From an uncultured Clostridia bacterium (GTDB taxonomy: Bacteria; Bacillota; Clostridia; UMGS1810): a DNA stretch of 64,000 nucleotides. Shown piece by piece: positions 8,515 to 16,163 of the stretch. The notes under the pieces are model-generated. The model ran no database searches, was not told where the DNA came from, and saw nothing but the letters and a program-made list of their open reading frames with translations. Location: NCBI GenBank assembly GCA_934454585.1, contig CAKSFP010000010.1, positions 1 through 64,000 on the forward strand, written 5' to 3'. The position numbers and the translations under genes are program-made. How positions within the stretch are numbered: the first letter of the stretch is position 1; the number at the start of each line of letters is the position of its first letter.

Positions 8515-8993
8515 AATTGCCCCTCTTCTGTACGAAAATTGTATAGCGGTCTGTATTTCCCGATTAAATAGCTCTCAAGAAATAATAGATTTTGCCTGCA
8601 AAGCCCTGTGCATTCCTTTTCAATCAAAGGAAGAATATATACATCAATCTCGTTGTTACTGCATAACGGCACACAAAATTCTTTTAGCCTGCTGCCGCTG
8701 TCATTCCTGCGGAGATGCTGCTGTACACGATTATATAGCGACCATTTTTTCCTTTTCTTTGACCGCAAGGTCGCCTGTCCTATATATATAACAGAAGCCG
8801 TATCAACAAAAAAATATATACCGGCTTTATTTTTGGCTTTGGAAATTCTATTGTAATTATTTCTTCTTTGCCCATACATTTCGCTGCAATGTGCAAAAAT
8901 CATCTTTTCCCTCAGATTCTCAAAATCAAAATTTTTGCAATATTTTCGGCAATATTTTTCTGTTGTTTTTACAATGTCTTCGGAAATATCCAC
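8511..8993 (-). CDS. GIY-YIG nuclease-domain protein
   Basis: A 160-residue protein with a GIY-YIG nuclease fold after an N-terminal helical extension of about 55 residues. The signature tripeptides are GIY (58-60) and YIG (70-72). Arg89 in SLYNRVQQHL matches the conserved active-site Arg, and Glu140 in LFLESYLIGKYRPLYN matches the metal-binding Glu, with Asn152 at the usual end. All key residues are present, so it should be active on DNA. It starts at a GTG at 8993 with AGAGG 7 nt upstream. It is coupled to the following coiled-coil gene and lies 53 nt after the small membrane protein gene. It is too short and lacks partner domains for UvrC or a homing endonuclease. Confidence 0.85.
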   Translation of the reverse strand: MDISEDIVKTTEKYCRKYCKNFDFENLREKMIFAHCSEMYGQRRNNYNRISKAKNKAGIYFFVDTASVIYIGQATLRSKKRKKWSLYNRVQQHLRRNDSGSRLKEFCVPLCSNNEIDVYILPLIEKECTGLCRQNLLFLESYLIGKYRPLYNFRTEEGQL

Positions 8994-9046
8994 ATCATCG
9001 CCTCTTACATTCGGTTCAATACTCAGCTTATGATTATTTTATTCTA

Positions 9047-9283
9047 TCACATCATGCCGATATATTCAAGCATTTTCAGCCCGATATGCAAATCGTGATT
9101 CCAAACGGCAAGGCACACTCCCAAAACACACAGGGCAATGTTTATTTTGCAAAATGCACTGCTGTCATAACCTTTGCAGATTATAAATCCGTTTGCCGCC
9201 GAGAGAATTATAACCGCCATGGGGATTTCCCACCACACAAGGAGAGAGATTATGCTGAGAATCAAAGAAACAACGCGCATCAT
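9047..9283 (-). CDS. Small two-helix membrane protein
   Basis: A 78-residue protein with two predicted membrane segments: about residues 5-35 (VVSLILSIISLLVWWEIPMA onward) and about 46-60 (INIALCVLGVCLAVW). No family is recognised. Its ATG overlaps the TGA stop of the GTPase gene, so the two are translationally coupled. Its position suggests it works with the GTPase, perhaps as a membrane anchor; this is inference. Confidence 0.65.
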   Translation of the reverse strand: MMRVVSLILSIISLLVWWEIPMAVIILSAANGFIICKGYDSSAFCKINIALCVLGVCLAVWNHDLHIGLKMLEYIGMM

Positions 9284-10263
9284 TTGAGCACCGCCTTAAA
9301 AATCCCGACCACTGCGCCGACAGTTCCGCATATGACCGCTCCGATGGCAGCACCGGGCATTCCGAGTGCCGCACCGCCGTAAACAATTCCTTTTTCCGCA
9401 TAGTCTGACATAGTTCCGAATACCGTTTCGGCAAAACCCTCCGTAATTTTGTCGCAATAATCCTCCTCGCCGTCATCATACTCCCACATTTTCTTGTCAT
9501 CATTCAGGTTTTCGGCAATGGCAATTCGTTTTTCAACCGGAAGTGACAACACGATTTTATAGAGCAGCTTTGTCAAATTATATGCCGGTTTCTGCTCACC
9601 GTCATCGCCCGTATATCCGGCGCAGTAATACATGATGTCAAAGTCAAACCCCGTGGCATCCTTTATTCTGCCCCTTACAGAATCACACTTTTCCTCAAGA
9701 AATTTCTTCAAAACATCATCGGGACAATTGTTCTTGCCGTCCCAGTGATTACCTTTCATCGCCATGTCGGATTGGTTGACCGCAATAATCACTCTGTCTT
9801 TGTTTTCGGGCGTGATGCTCGGAATCAAAATGTTGTTGATAAGATTGTATGTTGTGCCGAGATCCTTTGATGACGCATCTATCACCACAACAACAAGATC
9901 AATAATCGGCACACCGTTTTCGTCGGTTTCAGAGAGTTTGTTCACAACCGCAAGTGAGTTTTCCCTGTCCCTATCTATGCTATCTCCGAGTCCGGGGCTG
10001 TCCCAGATTGTCAGATTATCCAGCTGGTAACACTCAATATCGTCTGTCTCCGGCGCAACCCCGACCCCGACCTTCGCAACGGATGTATCAAAGAGTGAAT
10101 TTATTGTCGAACTTTTGCCGCTGCCCGTCGCCCCGGTGAGCAAAATATTGATTTTTTGTCCCCTTGCCTTGAGCAGTCTTGACAATTGTTTATTCTTTTC
10201 CGCCTCGGGCAAATCCGATTGCATTGTCTCTTTTTCCAAAGTCTCGTAAATGTTTGTTTTCAT
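9280..10263 (-). CDS. P-loop GTPase (Era/YfjP-like) with glycine-rich C-terminal hydrophobic segment
   Basis: A 327-residue TRAFAC-type GTPase. G1 is GATGSGKSS at 44-52, switch I probably holds the Thr of the VGVGVAPETDD stretch near 68-75, G3 is DSPG at 88-91, and G4 is NQSD at 163-166, a variant of NKxD. The first 40 residues are helical. The last 40 residues form a Gly/Ala-rich hydrophobic hairpin (GGAALGMPGAAIGAVICG), as in membrane-associated GTPases of the YfjP/YeeP and IRG-like type. It is the first structural gene after the WYL regulator, and its ribosome-binding site AAAGGGG sits inside a long palindrome. GTP hydrolysis is well supported; the cellular role is not known. Confidence 0.85.
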   Translation of the reverse strand: MKTNIYETLEKETMQSDLPEAEKNKQLSRLLKARGQKINILLTGATGSGKSSTINSLFDTSVAKVGVGVAPETDDIECYQLDNLTIWDSPGLGDSIDRDRENSLAVVNKLSETDENGVPIIDLVVVVIDASSKDLGTTYNLINNILIPSITPENKDRVIIAVNQSDMAMKGNHWDGKNNCPDDVLKKFLEEKCDSVRGRIKDATGFDFDIMYYCAGYTGDDGEQKPAYNLTKLLYKIVLSLPVEKRIAIAENLNDDKKMWEYDDGEEDYCDKITEGFAETVFGTMSDYAEKGIVYGGAALGMPGAAIGAVICGTVGAVVGIFKAVLK

Positions 10264-10271
10264 AAGAAAAC

Positions 10272-10329
10272 AACCCCTTTCGTATAAGATACTTTAATTA
10301 TACTAAAGGGGTTGGACAGTTGCTGTCCA
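10272..10329 (-). promoter_or_regulatory. Nested palindromes at the GTPase promoter
   Basis: Two inverted repeats occupy the gap between the WYL gene and the GTPase gene. The first has 15-nt arms with one mismatch (10272-10286 and 10299-10313). The second is a perfect 7-bp palindrome, TGGACAG-TTG-CTGTCCA, at 10313-10329. A perfect minus-strand -10 box TATAAT lies at 10297-10302 within the first repeat, but no good -35 box is found at 16-18 nt. The layout fits an operator for the WYL protein, which may activate or repress; this is inference. Confidence 0.55.
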
Positions 10330-10331
10330 TG

Positions 10332-11252
10332 TTACAAATTATTTTTAAGTATCTTCACATAATCTCCCTGCGTTTTTAGCCACATAAGTACTCCGTCGCC
10401 GTAACACTCGGCGCTGAGCGTTACAACTCCGTCTTTTTGCGACATGACCCTCGCCGTAGGAATTCTGTCCAGTATTGCCTCAAGCGACGGTCCCGAAAAC
10501 TCAAATTTTATTTTGCGCAGAGGCCCCGTATACATAAACTGCACTCTCTTGCGAAATTCACCTTCTTCAAAACGCTGTGCGTAAGGAATCTTAAAATGCT
10601 CCCCCGTATCGGTAAGAGCGGAAATTCTGTCTGTACGGAATACTGCCGGATAATCCTTGGAATCATCGGCAAACCACGCCACAAGATAAAAATAAAACTC
10701 CGAAAACATAATCGCAAGAGGTTTCACGGTGCGGTGGGTGATTTTTTTGTCCTGCCTTTCATAATCGAATTTTATTATTTTTTTGGAATAAATGAATTCG
10801 CTCAAATCCCAGATTGTATGCAGAAGCGGTTTGCCGTGCCTTGGCGGAATATAGTGAAACTTTTCATTCAGAATCATTTCCTTAATATTCATCCTTGCCG
10901 ACGGAGTTGCCCAAAGCAGGAGTTTTTCGATTATGCCGTCAAGTTCCGCCTTGTTATAGGCGCGGCTCTCCAGCAGAATTTTTGATATCCCGAGAATTTC
11001 TGCGTTCGTCAAAAATTTGCTTTCGTTTCTGCAAAGTATATAACCGCCTTGCGAATAACTGTATTCGAGCGTGACCGAATCGCCGCCGTAACTCTCCGCC
11101 AGATAGGCACGCAGGTCGTCGATGTCCCTCTGCACCGACTTTCCGCTAATGTCAAACTCTGCGGCAAATTCTCTTTTTTTGATAACTTCACCGCGGTTCA
11201 GCCGTTCATATAGGTTCAGCATTCTGAATGTTTTTACGCTTTCGCAATTCAT
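10332..11252 (-). CDS. WYL-domain transcriptional regulator
   Basis: A 306-residue regulator with an N-terminal winged helix-turn-helix (about 10-70: YERLNRGEVIKKREFAAEF, then SGKSVQRDIDDLRAYL). A central and C-terminal WYL domain of the YafY/PafC type follows (around 140-220, with IKFDYERQDKKITHRTVKPL and FYFYLVAWFADD). WYL domains sense nucleic-acid or small ligands, and many regulate phage-defence or DNA-damage genes. It starts at the ATG at 11252 with GGGGGCG upstream. Upstream elements TTGACT and TGATATCAT are candidate promoter boxes. It is the first gene of the five-gene module downstream, so local control is likely. There is no phage or integrase gene nearby. Confidence 0.9.
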   Translation of the reverse strand: MNCESVKTFRMLNLYERLNRGEVIKKREFAAEFDISGKSVQRDIDDLRAYLAESYGGDSVTLEYSYSQGGYILCRNESKFLTNAEILGISKILLESRAYNKAELDGIIEKLLLWATPSARMNIKEMILNEKFHYIPPRHGKPLLHTIWDLSEFIYSKKIIKFDYERQDKKITHRTVKPLAIMFSEFYFYLVAWFADDSKDYPAVFRTDRISALTDTGEHFKIPYAQRFEEGEFRKRVQFMYTGPLRKIKFEFSGPSLEAILDRIPTARVMSQKDGVVTLSAECYGDGVLMWLKTQGDYVKILKNNL

Positions 11253-11310
11253 TTTTTCGCCCCCATGAGAATAATGATATCACACGCCATAGTCAATATA
11301 TGTCCATATC

Positions 11311-11341
11311 AAAAAAACGAACCGCATCACAGTCCGTTTTT
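11311..11341 (-). terminator. Terminator of the cps-like trio
   Basis: On the minus strand a 9-bp stem (one G-U pair) formed by 11332-11340 and 11314-11322 is followed by a run of seven T residues. The stem overlaps the last codons and stop of the cpsB-like gene, so termination is set immediately at the end of translation. Confidence 0.7.
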
Positions 11342-12034
11342 AAGCAACATATATGCATTTTGATAAAAAAGTTCATCCGAAAAATGCGCAAATTTCTTCT
11401 CCGCAATCTCATAAGCATGACCTATATCGCACGGGCGCACGGTCATGTTGTGCATATCACTGCCCACAACGCAAGTCCGCCCCGCATCGAGCAGCATTTT
11501 CACAAACCGTCTGCCGTGCATGGTCATAAACGCCTCGGCATTGAGCTGAACCGGGAAACCGAGACTGAGCAAATCGAAAATGCTCTTGCCCATCATGTGA
11601 TAATACCTGTCCATATGCGCAAGCACTATCTTCACACCGGATATACTCAGGTCATAGACATTCTCCACAATATTCTCGTGCCAGCCGCCGTATGGCATCT
11701 CAAGGAGCAGATAGTCCGTGCCCTCTATGCAAAGGTCGTGCAGATTATCCGTTTTGATAAGGCAGTCGTCATACGCCACCTCAAACCCGCGCAGAATCCT
11801 CGGCAATTTCGCACCGTGCTGCGCCGCATAACCAACAAGGCGATTGTAAGAGTCATCACGCGCGGCAATTGCCTCGCAGACGCTCACTCCCCTGCCGGGA
11901 TAATAGTGCGGAGTGGCGATACTGCACACAACTCCCTGGCTTGCCGCATCGCAAAGCATATCAGTGCCTATCTCCACCGTCTGCGCTCCGTCATCTATGC
12001 CGGGCAAAAAATGTGAATGAAAATCTATAAGCAT
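11327..12034 (-). CDS. cpsB: CpsB/YwqE-type PHP tyrosine-protein phosphatase
   Basis: A 235-residue PHP-superfamily phosphatase that would dephosphorylate the neighbouring BY-kinase. The N terminus holds the metal-binding HSH (residues 6-8) followed by PGIDDG, as in CpsB. Further metal ligands appear in TPHYYPG, in GFEVAY, in LAHMDRY and in VGSDMHN near the C terminus. Length is near the usual 240-250. It lies 12 nt downstream of the kinase gene and is last in the order adaptor - kinase - phosphatase. The family is clear; the symbol is by analogy to capsule loci although no polysaccharide synthesis genes are adjacent. Confidence 0.88.
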   Translation of the reverse strand: MLIDFHSHFLPGIDDGAQTVEIGTDMLCDAASQGVVCSIATPHYYPGRGVSVCEAIAARDDSYNRLVGYAAQHGAKLPRILRGFEVAYDDCLIKTDNLHDLCIEGTDYLLLEMPYGGWHENIVENVYDLSISGVKIVLAHMDRYYHMMGKSIFDLLSLGFPVQLNAEAFMTMHGRRFVKMLLDAGRTCVVGSDMHNMTVRPCDIGHAYEIAEKKFAHFSDELFYQNAYMLLKNGL

Positions 12035-12046
12035 CTGTTACCACCT

Positions 12047-12835
12047 TTATTTTTTATCGGTCTCTCTGTCGCTGTATTCGTATCTGTATCCGTAAAGATA
12101 GCCTTTATAGTTCTTGTATTTGTAGGTGTAATATTTATTTTTAGAGCTCTCGTCACAGTTCATTATAAAACCGAGAATCTTTGCATCGGAGCGTTTCACA
12201 ATTTCTATGGTCTTGTCCATCATGTCGTAAGTAGACACGCCCTGTCTCACCACAAGAATCATTCCCGAGCACTTCGGTGCGATTATCATAGCGTCCGTAA
12301 CCGACATTATCGGCGGAGTATCGATGAAGATATAGTCATACCTCTCGGCAAGCTCATCAAGCAGGTTTGTCATCTCGTCGCTCATGAGCAGTTCCGTAGA
12401 GTTCATGGGGATTTCGCCGGCAGGTATGCAGTCGAGATTGCCCATGACATTTTTCTGAATTGCCTCGTCCAGTGTAGAAAATCCGCACAGGATGTTGGAC
12501 ATACCTATGTCCTTGTTTATCTTGAGGTATCTGTGAATCCTTGGTTTGCGCAAATCGCAGTCCACCACGATGACCTTAGCCTCGGTGCAGGCAAAGGTGT
12601 ATGCAATGTTGATTGTCGCCGTGGTCTTTCCCTCTGCCGGCTGTGAGCTCGACACAAGAATGATCTTGCCTTTTTCGGATTTAGGCAGAGAAAACATGAT
12701 GTTTGTGCGCGCCGCCTTGTAGGACTCAAGGGCATTAAAACTTGTGTCGTCGTTTATGATATATGCGCCCTCTGCGGTGTGCAGTCCTTCGTCTTTCTTT
12801 TTGAATCTGAACAAATTTGATAAATTGATTTTCAT
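12047..12835 (-). CDS. cpsD: Bacterial tyrosine kinase (BY-kinase, CpsD/EpsB type)
   Basis: A 262-residue cytoplasmic BY-kinase domain that autophosphorylates on a C-terminal tyrosine cluster and works with a membrane adaptor. Walker A is SSQPAEGKTT (63-72), Walker A' is VIVVDCDLR (88-96) and Walker B is YIFIDTPP (168-175). The C-terminal tail from about 233 carries a dense tyrosine cluster ending in YRYEYSDRETDKK, the expected phosphoacceptor region. The activator is the separate membrane protein encoded just upstream (12 nt gap), the split arrangement typical of Firmicutes. Confidence 0.92.
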   Translation of the reverse strand: MKINLSNLFRFKKKDEGLHTAEGAYIINDDTSFNALESYKAARTNIMFSLPKSEKGKIILVSSSQPAEGKTTATINIAYTFACTEAKVIVVDCDLRKPRIHRYLKINKDIGMSNILCGFSTLDEAIQKNVMGNLDCIPAGEIPMNSTELLMSDEMTNLLDELAERYDYIFIDTPPIMSVTDAMIIAPKCSGMILVVRQGVSTYDMMDKTIEIVKRSDAKILGFIMNCDESSKNKYYTYKYKNYKGYLYGYRYEYSDRETDKK

Positions 12836-12847
12836 GACCGCACCCCC

Positions 12848-13537
12848 TTAGTGAAAGATTTCGCCGAGAACATTGATATCATATCTGCGCACCAAATCCT
12901 CGCTTGTCCTGATTTTTGTGTCAAAGATTTCTATCATAAAGGTGATTGCCGCAGCAACTATAAAACCGAGAACAAAGCCGAGCAAAAACGCCTTTTTCAC
13001 ACCCGGTTTGGACGGCAAAAGCGGCATGTTTACATCATCGACAACCTCTATCGCGCCGCGTTTGAACACGCTGAGCATCTTGCGCGGAGCGTTGTACATG
13101 ATGCTCTTGCAGATGACATATGCATCCTCCGGCTCATACGCAGTCACCTTTATGGAGAGCAGCTCCGTCTCGTTTACCGATGCAACGCTCATCATTGAGG
13201 CGATGTCTTTCCAAGTATATTTGTAGCCGATGTCTGCGCTGACATCCTCCAGGAACGAGCGTCCGCGCAGAATCTCCATGTATGTGGTGCTGAGCGCCCT
13301 CGATGAATCTATCTCGTACTGGCTGATGCCGTCGCCTGCCTGCACATTTGAATCCGACATACAGTTGACATATATTGTGCCGCTCGATGTATAGGTCGGT
13401 GCAACCAAAAATATGTTATATATCATGGAAAGTACCACGCATACAACTATTGATATTGCAAAAATTCTTTTGTAGTTTATAAAAATCTCAAGCAAATCTT
13501 TCAGCGACATAGTACCGTTTTCTTCGTTATTGTACAT
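12848..13537 (-). CDS. cpsC: Wzz/CpsC-type chain-length adaptor membrane protein
   Basis: A 229-residue membrane protein that would activate the BY-kinase and set polysaccharide chain length. An N-terminal membrane helix (about 25-47, with FAISIVVCVVLSMIYNIFLV) follows the Wzz-type lead MSLKDLLEIFINYKRI. A second helix lies near the C terminus (about 185-205, KAFLLGFVLGFIVAAAITFM) after the Pro-containing LLPSKPGVKK. The extracytoplasmic part lies between. The ATG at 13537 is chosen because AGAAAGG lies 9-10 nt upstream; the longer frame to 13603 lacks this. It begins the three-gene unit and has a consensus promoter at 13622-13651. Confidence 0.88.
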   Translation of the reverse strand: MYNNEENGTMSLKDLLEIFINYKRIFAISIVVCVVLSMIYNIFLVAPTYTSSGTIYVNCMSDSNVQAGDGISQYEIDSSRALSTTYMEILRGRSFLEDVSADIGYKYTWKDIASMMSVASVNETELLSIKVTAYEPEDAYVICKSIMYNAPRKMLSVFKRGAIEVVDDVNMPLLPSKPGVKKAFLLGFVLGFIVAAAITFMIEIFDTKIRTSEDLVRRYDINVLGEIFH

Positions 13538-13621
13538 AAAAATATCTGCCTTTCTTTTGTTAAATGAGCGGCAATTTCTTGTTAAAATCAATACTTTAAT
13601 CAATCGTTACCAACCTTAAAT

Positions 13622-13651
13622 ATTTTACCACAGTTTGATATACCGTGTCAA
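13622..13651 (-). promoter_or_regulatory. SigA promoter of the cps-like trio
   Basis: On the minus strand TTGACA (13646-13651) is followed after 18 nt by TAAAAT (13622-13627). The expected start near 13615 leaves a leader of about 78 nt. It overlaps the oppositely directed promoter of the AraC gene. Confidence 0.7.
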
Positions 13652-13663
13652 GGAATATATAAT
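13635..13663 (+). promoter_or_regulatory. SigA promoter of the AraC regulator gene
   Basis: TTGATA (13635-13640), 17 nt, TATAAT (13658-13663). It shares DNA with the divergent cps-like promoter: each -35 box lies inside the other promoter's spacer. A leader of about 80 nt precedes the ATG at 13751. Confidence 0.7.
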
Positions 13664-13750
13664 TTAAGTTTCCCCATTTTTTCAGCAGCAACCAAAACCT
13701 ATATCAGGAAACAAGGATAACTGCATAGATTTTTGTGCTATGATGAAAAC

Positions 13751-14590
13751 ATGAATAATGTAATCACGGCTTTCAAAGAGCATAAAAAATTTAAGCATAA
13801 CCGTCCGTGGGATGTCAACACTTTGACTTTTCCGACAGATCTCATCACTCCGCCTCATTATGCCGACACCATTGAGGTTCTTTTGTGTTGTAATGTTGCA
13901 GGCGACATATACATCGGCGGACAAAAAAAACGCCTCGGCGGCAAACAGGTTTTCTACATTCCCCCGAGAGCAGTTCATTCTGTTTTTTACAAAAAGAATG
14001 ACGGGTATGTGAAGGTATTAAAGATTAATATTGAACAGATAAAGCCAATGGTTAATATCGAAGAATTCCTTAAGTACAGCGGAAAGAATTTTTTCTCTCT
14101 CCCTACTCACATTCCGTGCTTTGAGGAAGTGAGCGATATTGCGGACACATTTCATAGCTCCGATAACATATTTGAGATATGCCGATGCATTCTTCATCTG
14201 TTTGAACTGCTTGTTCACCACTGCAACACATCCGATTTTGATGTAATCAAAAATGACATAAGCAGCCATAATTTGCGCAAAATAATCCTTTGGACAGAGA
14301 ACAATTATCTCAAAAAAATATCAATTGATGAGGTTGCGGCGATTGTCGGCTATGAAAAACACTATTTCTGCAACAAATTCAAAGTTTTGACCGGCATAAG
14401 CTACATAAACTATGTGAATAATCTGCGCATTCAACACGCCTGCCGCCTGCTTGCAAACGGCAGCTCTGTATCTGATGTGTGCAATGAATGCGGCTTTGAA
14501 AATCTCTCCTATTTTATTCAGTTATTCAAAAAAATTGCGGGTGTTACGCCAAAGACATATTCGACAAATATATATGCCCGGGACAAATGA
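13751..14590 (+). CDS. AraC-family transcriptional regulator
   Basis: A 279-residue regulator. The N-terminal half is a cupin-like sensing domain (about 25-110, with VFYIPPRAVHSVFYKK). The C-terminal 100 residues contain two helix-turn-helix units: ISIDEVAAIVGYEKHYFCNK and VSDVCNECGFENLSYFIQLF, ending GVTPKTYS. The ATG at 13751 is preferred over a TTG six codons upstream. No strong ribosome-binding site is visible, which lowers certainty of the start. It is convergent with the carbohydrate genes at 14.7 kb onward and probably controls some of them; the ligand is unknown. Confidence 0.88.
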   Translation: MNNVITAFKEHKKFKHNRPWDVNTLTFPTDLITPPHYADTIEVLLCCNVAGDIYIGGQKKRLGGKQVFYIPPRAVHSVFYKKNDGYVKVLKINIEQIKPMVNIEEFLKYSGKNFFSLPTHIPCFEEVSDIADTFHSSDNIFEICRCILHLFELLVHHCNTSDFDVIKNDISSHNLRKIILWTENNYLKKISIDEVAAIVGYEKHYFCNKFKVLTGISYINYVNNLRIQHACRLLANGSSVSDVCNECGFENLSYFIQLFKKIAGVTPKTYSTNIYARDK

Positions 14591-14652
14591 AATCAAAAAT
14601 CAATAAGATTACGAAATTGCAAAGAGAAGCGTGAAAAATAAATTATGCCCTC

Positions 14653-14686
14653 AAAAAGAGCAAGAGTTTAGCCTCCTGCTCTTTTT
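14653..14686. terminator. Bidirectional terminator between the AraC and MBL genes
   Basis: A 10-bp stem AAAAAGAGCA (14653-14662) / TGCTCTTTTT (14677-14686) has A- and T-rich flanks on both sides, so it can stop transcription from both converging genes. The right arm marks the start of sequence duplicated at 18641. Confidence 0.75.
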
Positions 14687-14719
14687 GTACTTCACACGCC
14701 CGGCTGCTTCAAAATATTG

Positions 14720-15571
14720 TTAAAACTCAAACTCCATGCCATCATATGCGGTTATAAAGTTTTCTTTTTCCGCAATCTTTGAAAAATCATCATATACAAC
14801 ATCTTTACCGTTATGCGAAAAGTGATTTAATATAAATGTTGTTTTTTCATCGGCTATACCCTCATTTATAAATTCTTTGCGTGCAGCTACACATTTATTA
14901 AGATTAAAATGCCCGACATACGGAACCTCTGCATCATTTGCCTGCGTGCAGTCCAAAGAAATAACATCAAACGGCTTTTCCCTTGTAAATTCACGCAAGT
15001 TTGCCATACTCTCATCACAAAGTTCACTTGTATCGTTACAATAGAATATGCTCTTTGCGTCTTTTTCGATTGCAAATACAACCGGAGTGGAATTTTCGTC
15101 GTGTGTTGCCTTAATCGGCATGATTTTGTAGCCTTCTGCCTCAACCAATTCAAACGGTGCAAATTTTACGACATTTACATCTTTTTTTGAAATACCAAAT
15201 CTGTCTATAACTGCTTTCAGCATATTATACCCGCTTTCTCCCGAATAAAATGTTATAGGTTCGTTCATATCAACATGTGCATATCCGTCAATTCTCATCT
15301 CTATTTCAATCGGATACAGATGGTCCATATGCGAATGTGTTATTAAGCAGGTTTTTATTTTTGAAAGCTGAATATTATATTTCAAAAAATGCATATATGT
15401 ATCAGCCGGAAAATCAATCAATAATTTATCATCTACTATGGCTTGACTTCTCGTTCTTATATTTCTTCCGCCAAGTTTGCGTGATCTTTTACAGTTCCCG
15501 CAGTCACAGAATATTCCCGGAATTCCTTCCGCTGCAGCTGTTCCAAAATACTTAATTTTCACACTAATCAA
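14720..15571 (-). CDS. MBL-fold metallo-hydrolase (PhnP-like)
   Basis: A 283-residue metallo-beta-lactamase-fold phosphodiesterase-like enzyme. Metal ligands are HSHMDH at 79-84, with further His/Asp residues in ATHDENS, YCNDTSE and LNHFSHNG. An N-terminal FCDCGNCK segment (Cys22, Cys24, Cys27) resembles the structural zinc site of PhnP-type enzymes. Its last 58 codons are duplicated at 18684-18859. It overlaps by a few bases the remnant of a GH65 gene upstream. The natural substrate (a cyclic phosphate or other ester of a sugar pathway) is unknown. Confidence 0.8.
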   Translation of the reverse strand: MISVKIKYFGTAAAEGIPGIFCDCGNCKRSRKLGGRNIRTRSQAIVDDKLLIDFPADTYMHFLKYNIQLSKIKTCLITHSHMDHLYPIEIEMRIDGYAHVDMNEPITFYSGESGYNMLKAVIDRFGISKKDVNVVKFAPFELVEAEGYKIMPIKATHDENSTPVVFAIEKDAKSIFYCNDTSELCDESMANLREFTREKPFDVISLDCTQANDAEVPYVGHFNLNKCVAARKEFINEGIADEKTTFILNHFSHNGKDVVYDDFSKIAEKENFITAYDGMEFEF

Positions 15572-15956
15572 CTTCCTTTCCGTTCGGTTGCTTTTTGTAT
15601 TTTTTCATAAAAGTTGATGCAACTCCCAAAAGAGACATCAATACCCGCACAGCAATGGAATCATAACGGTTCCCGCCGTCTGTGCTAATTCCGGCAAAAC
15701 CGTTTACAGCAACCATCCACGCACCGCCCTCTGATGCCGGGTGAGTTCCTCCGATATACACAAGTCCTGCCCATTCCTTACCGCCGTGTTTTAAGTCAAC
15801 TCCCGCCGACTTCATAAAGAACGGATATGCAGTCTCCGGATTACCGATTTGGCAAGCAACAAGTGAGTACATACACGCATAAAGCGATGAGCCGTGTTCT
15901 GTTCTCGGTTCATAATACTCCCAATTTTTACGCATTTGCTCTTTGGAATATTCACT
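15564..15956 (-). pseudogene. Truncated copy of the GH65 phosphorylase gene
   Basis: About 95 residues (MRKNWEYYEPRTEHGSSL onward) match the C-terminal part of the intact GH65 protein at 19493-21643. At DNA level 15675-15956 corresponds to 19619-19900 with only scattered differences. The fragment lacks the whole N terminus and catalytic barrel. Downstream of 15675 it runs into unrelated sequence (ending KKQPNGKEVD) and stops. At 15957 it abuts a fragment of another gene. It cannot encode a working enzyme. Confidence 0.85.
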
Positions 15957-16135
15957 AGAGTATAAAACCGCCTTTGCGCCTTAATTATCTTTTTGTCAAA
16001 TTCAAAGCTTTTCTTAAATGCCGCCACACCGAAACGGTATTTTTTTCTGTCCTTTGAAAATACCGACACGCAGCTATCCTGCAAAAGCGGATATATTTCT
16101 TTATTTAACCATATAAATTTTGCACCGCCAACCAT
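15957..16135 (-). pseudogene. N-terminal fragment of a GH78-like (rhamnosidase) gene
   Basis: From an ATG at 16135 about 60 codons read MVGGAKFIWLNKEIYPLLQ and continue through a FKKSFEFDKKI motif. This resembles the N-terminal carbohydrate-binding region of alpha-L-rhamnosidases (typically KWIW near the start and FRKxFEL further on). The frame then crosses at about 15957 into the GH65 fragment out of frame. The catalytic domain is missing. The family assignment is tentative because the fragment is short; that it is a broken gene is clear. Confidence 0.5.
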
Positions 16136-16163
16136 AATTCGCCTCCGTAGAATATGCCCTGTT

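Noticed and set aside
6758..11252. Prophage or integrative element
   Set aside because: No integrase, terminase, capsid, relaxase or attachment-site repeats flank the unit.
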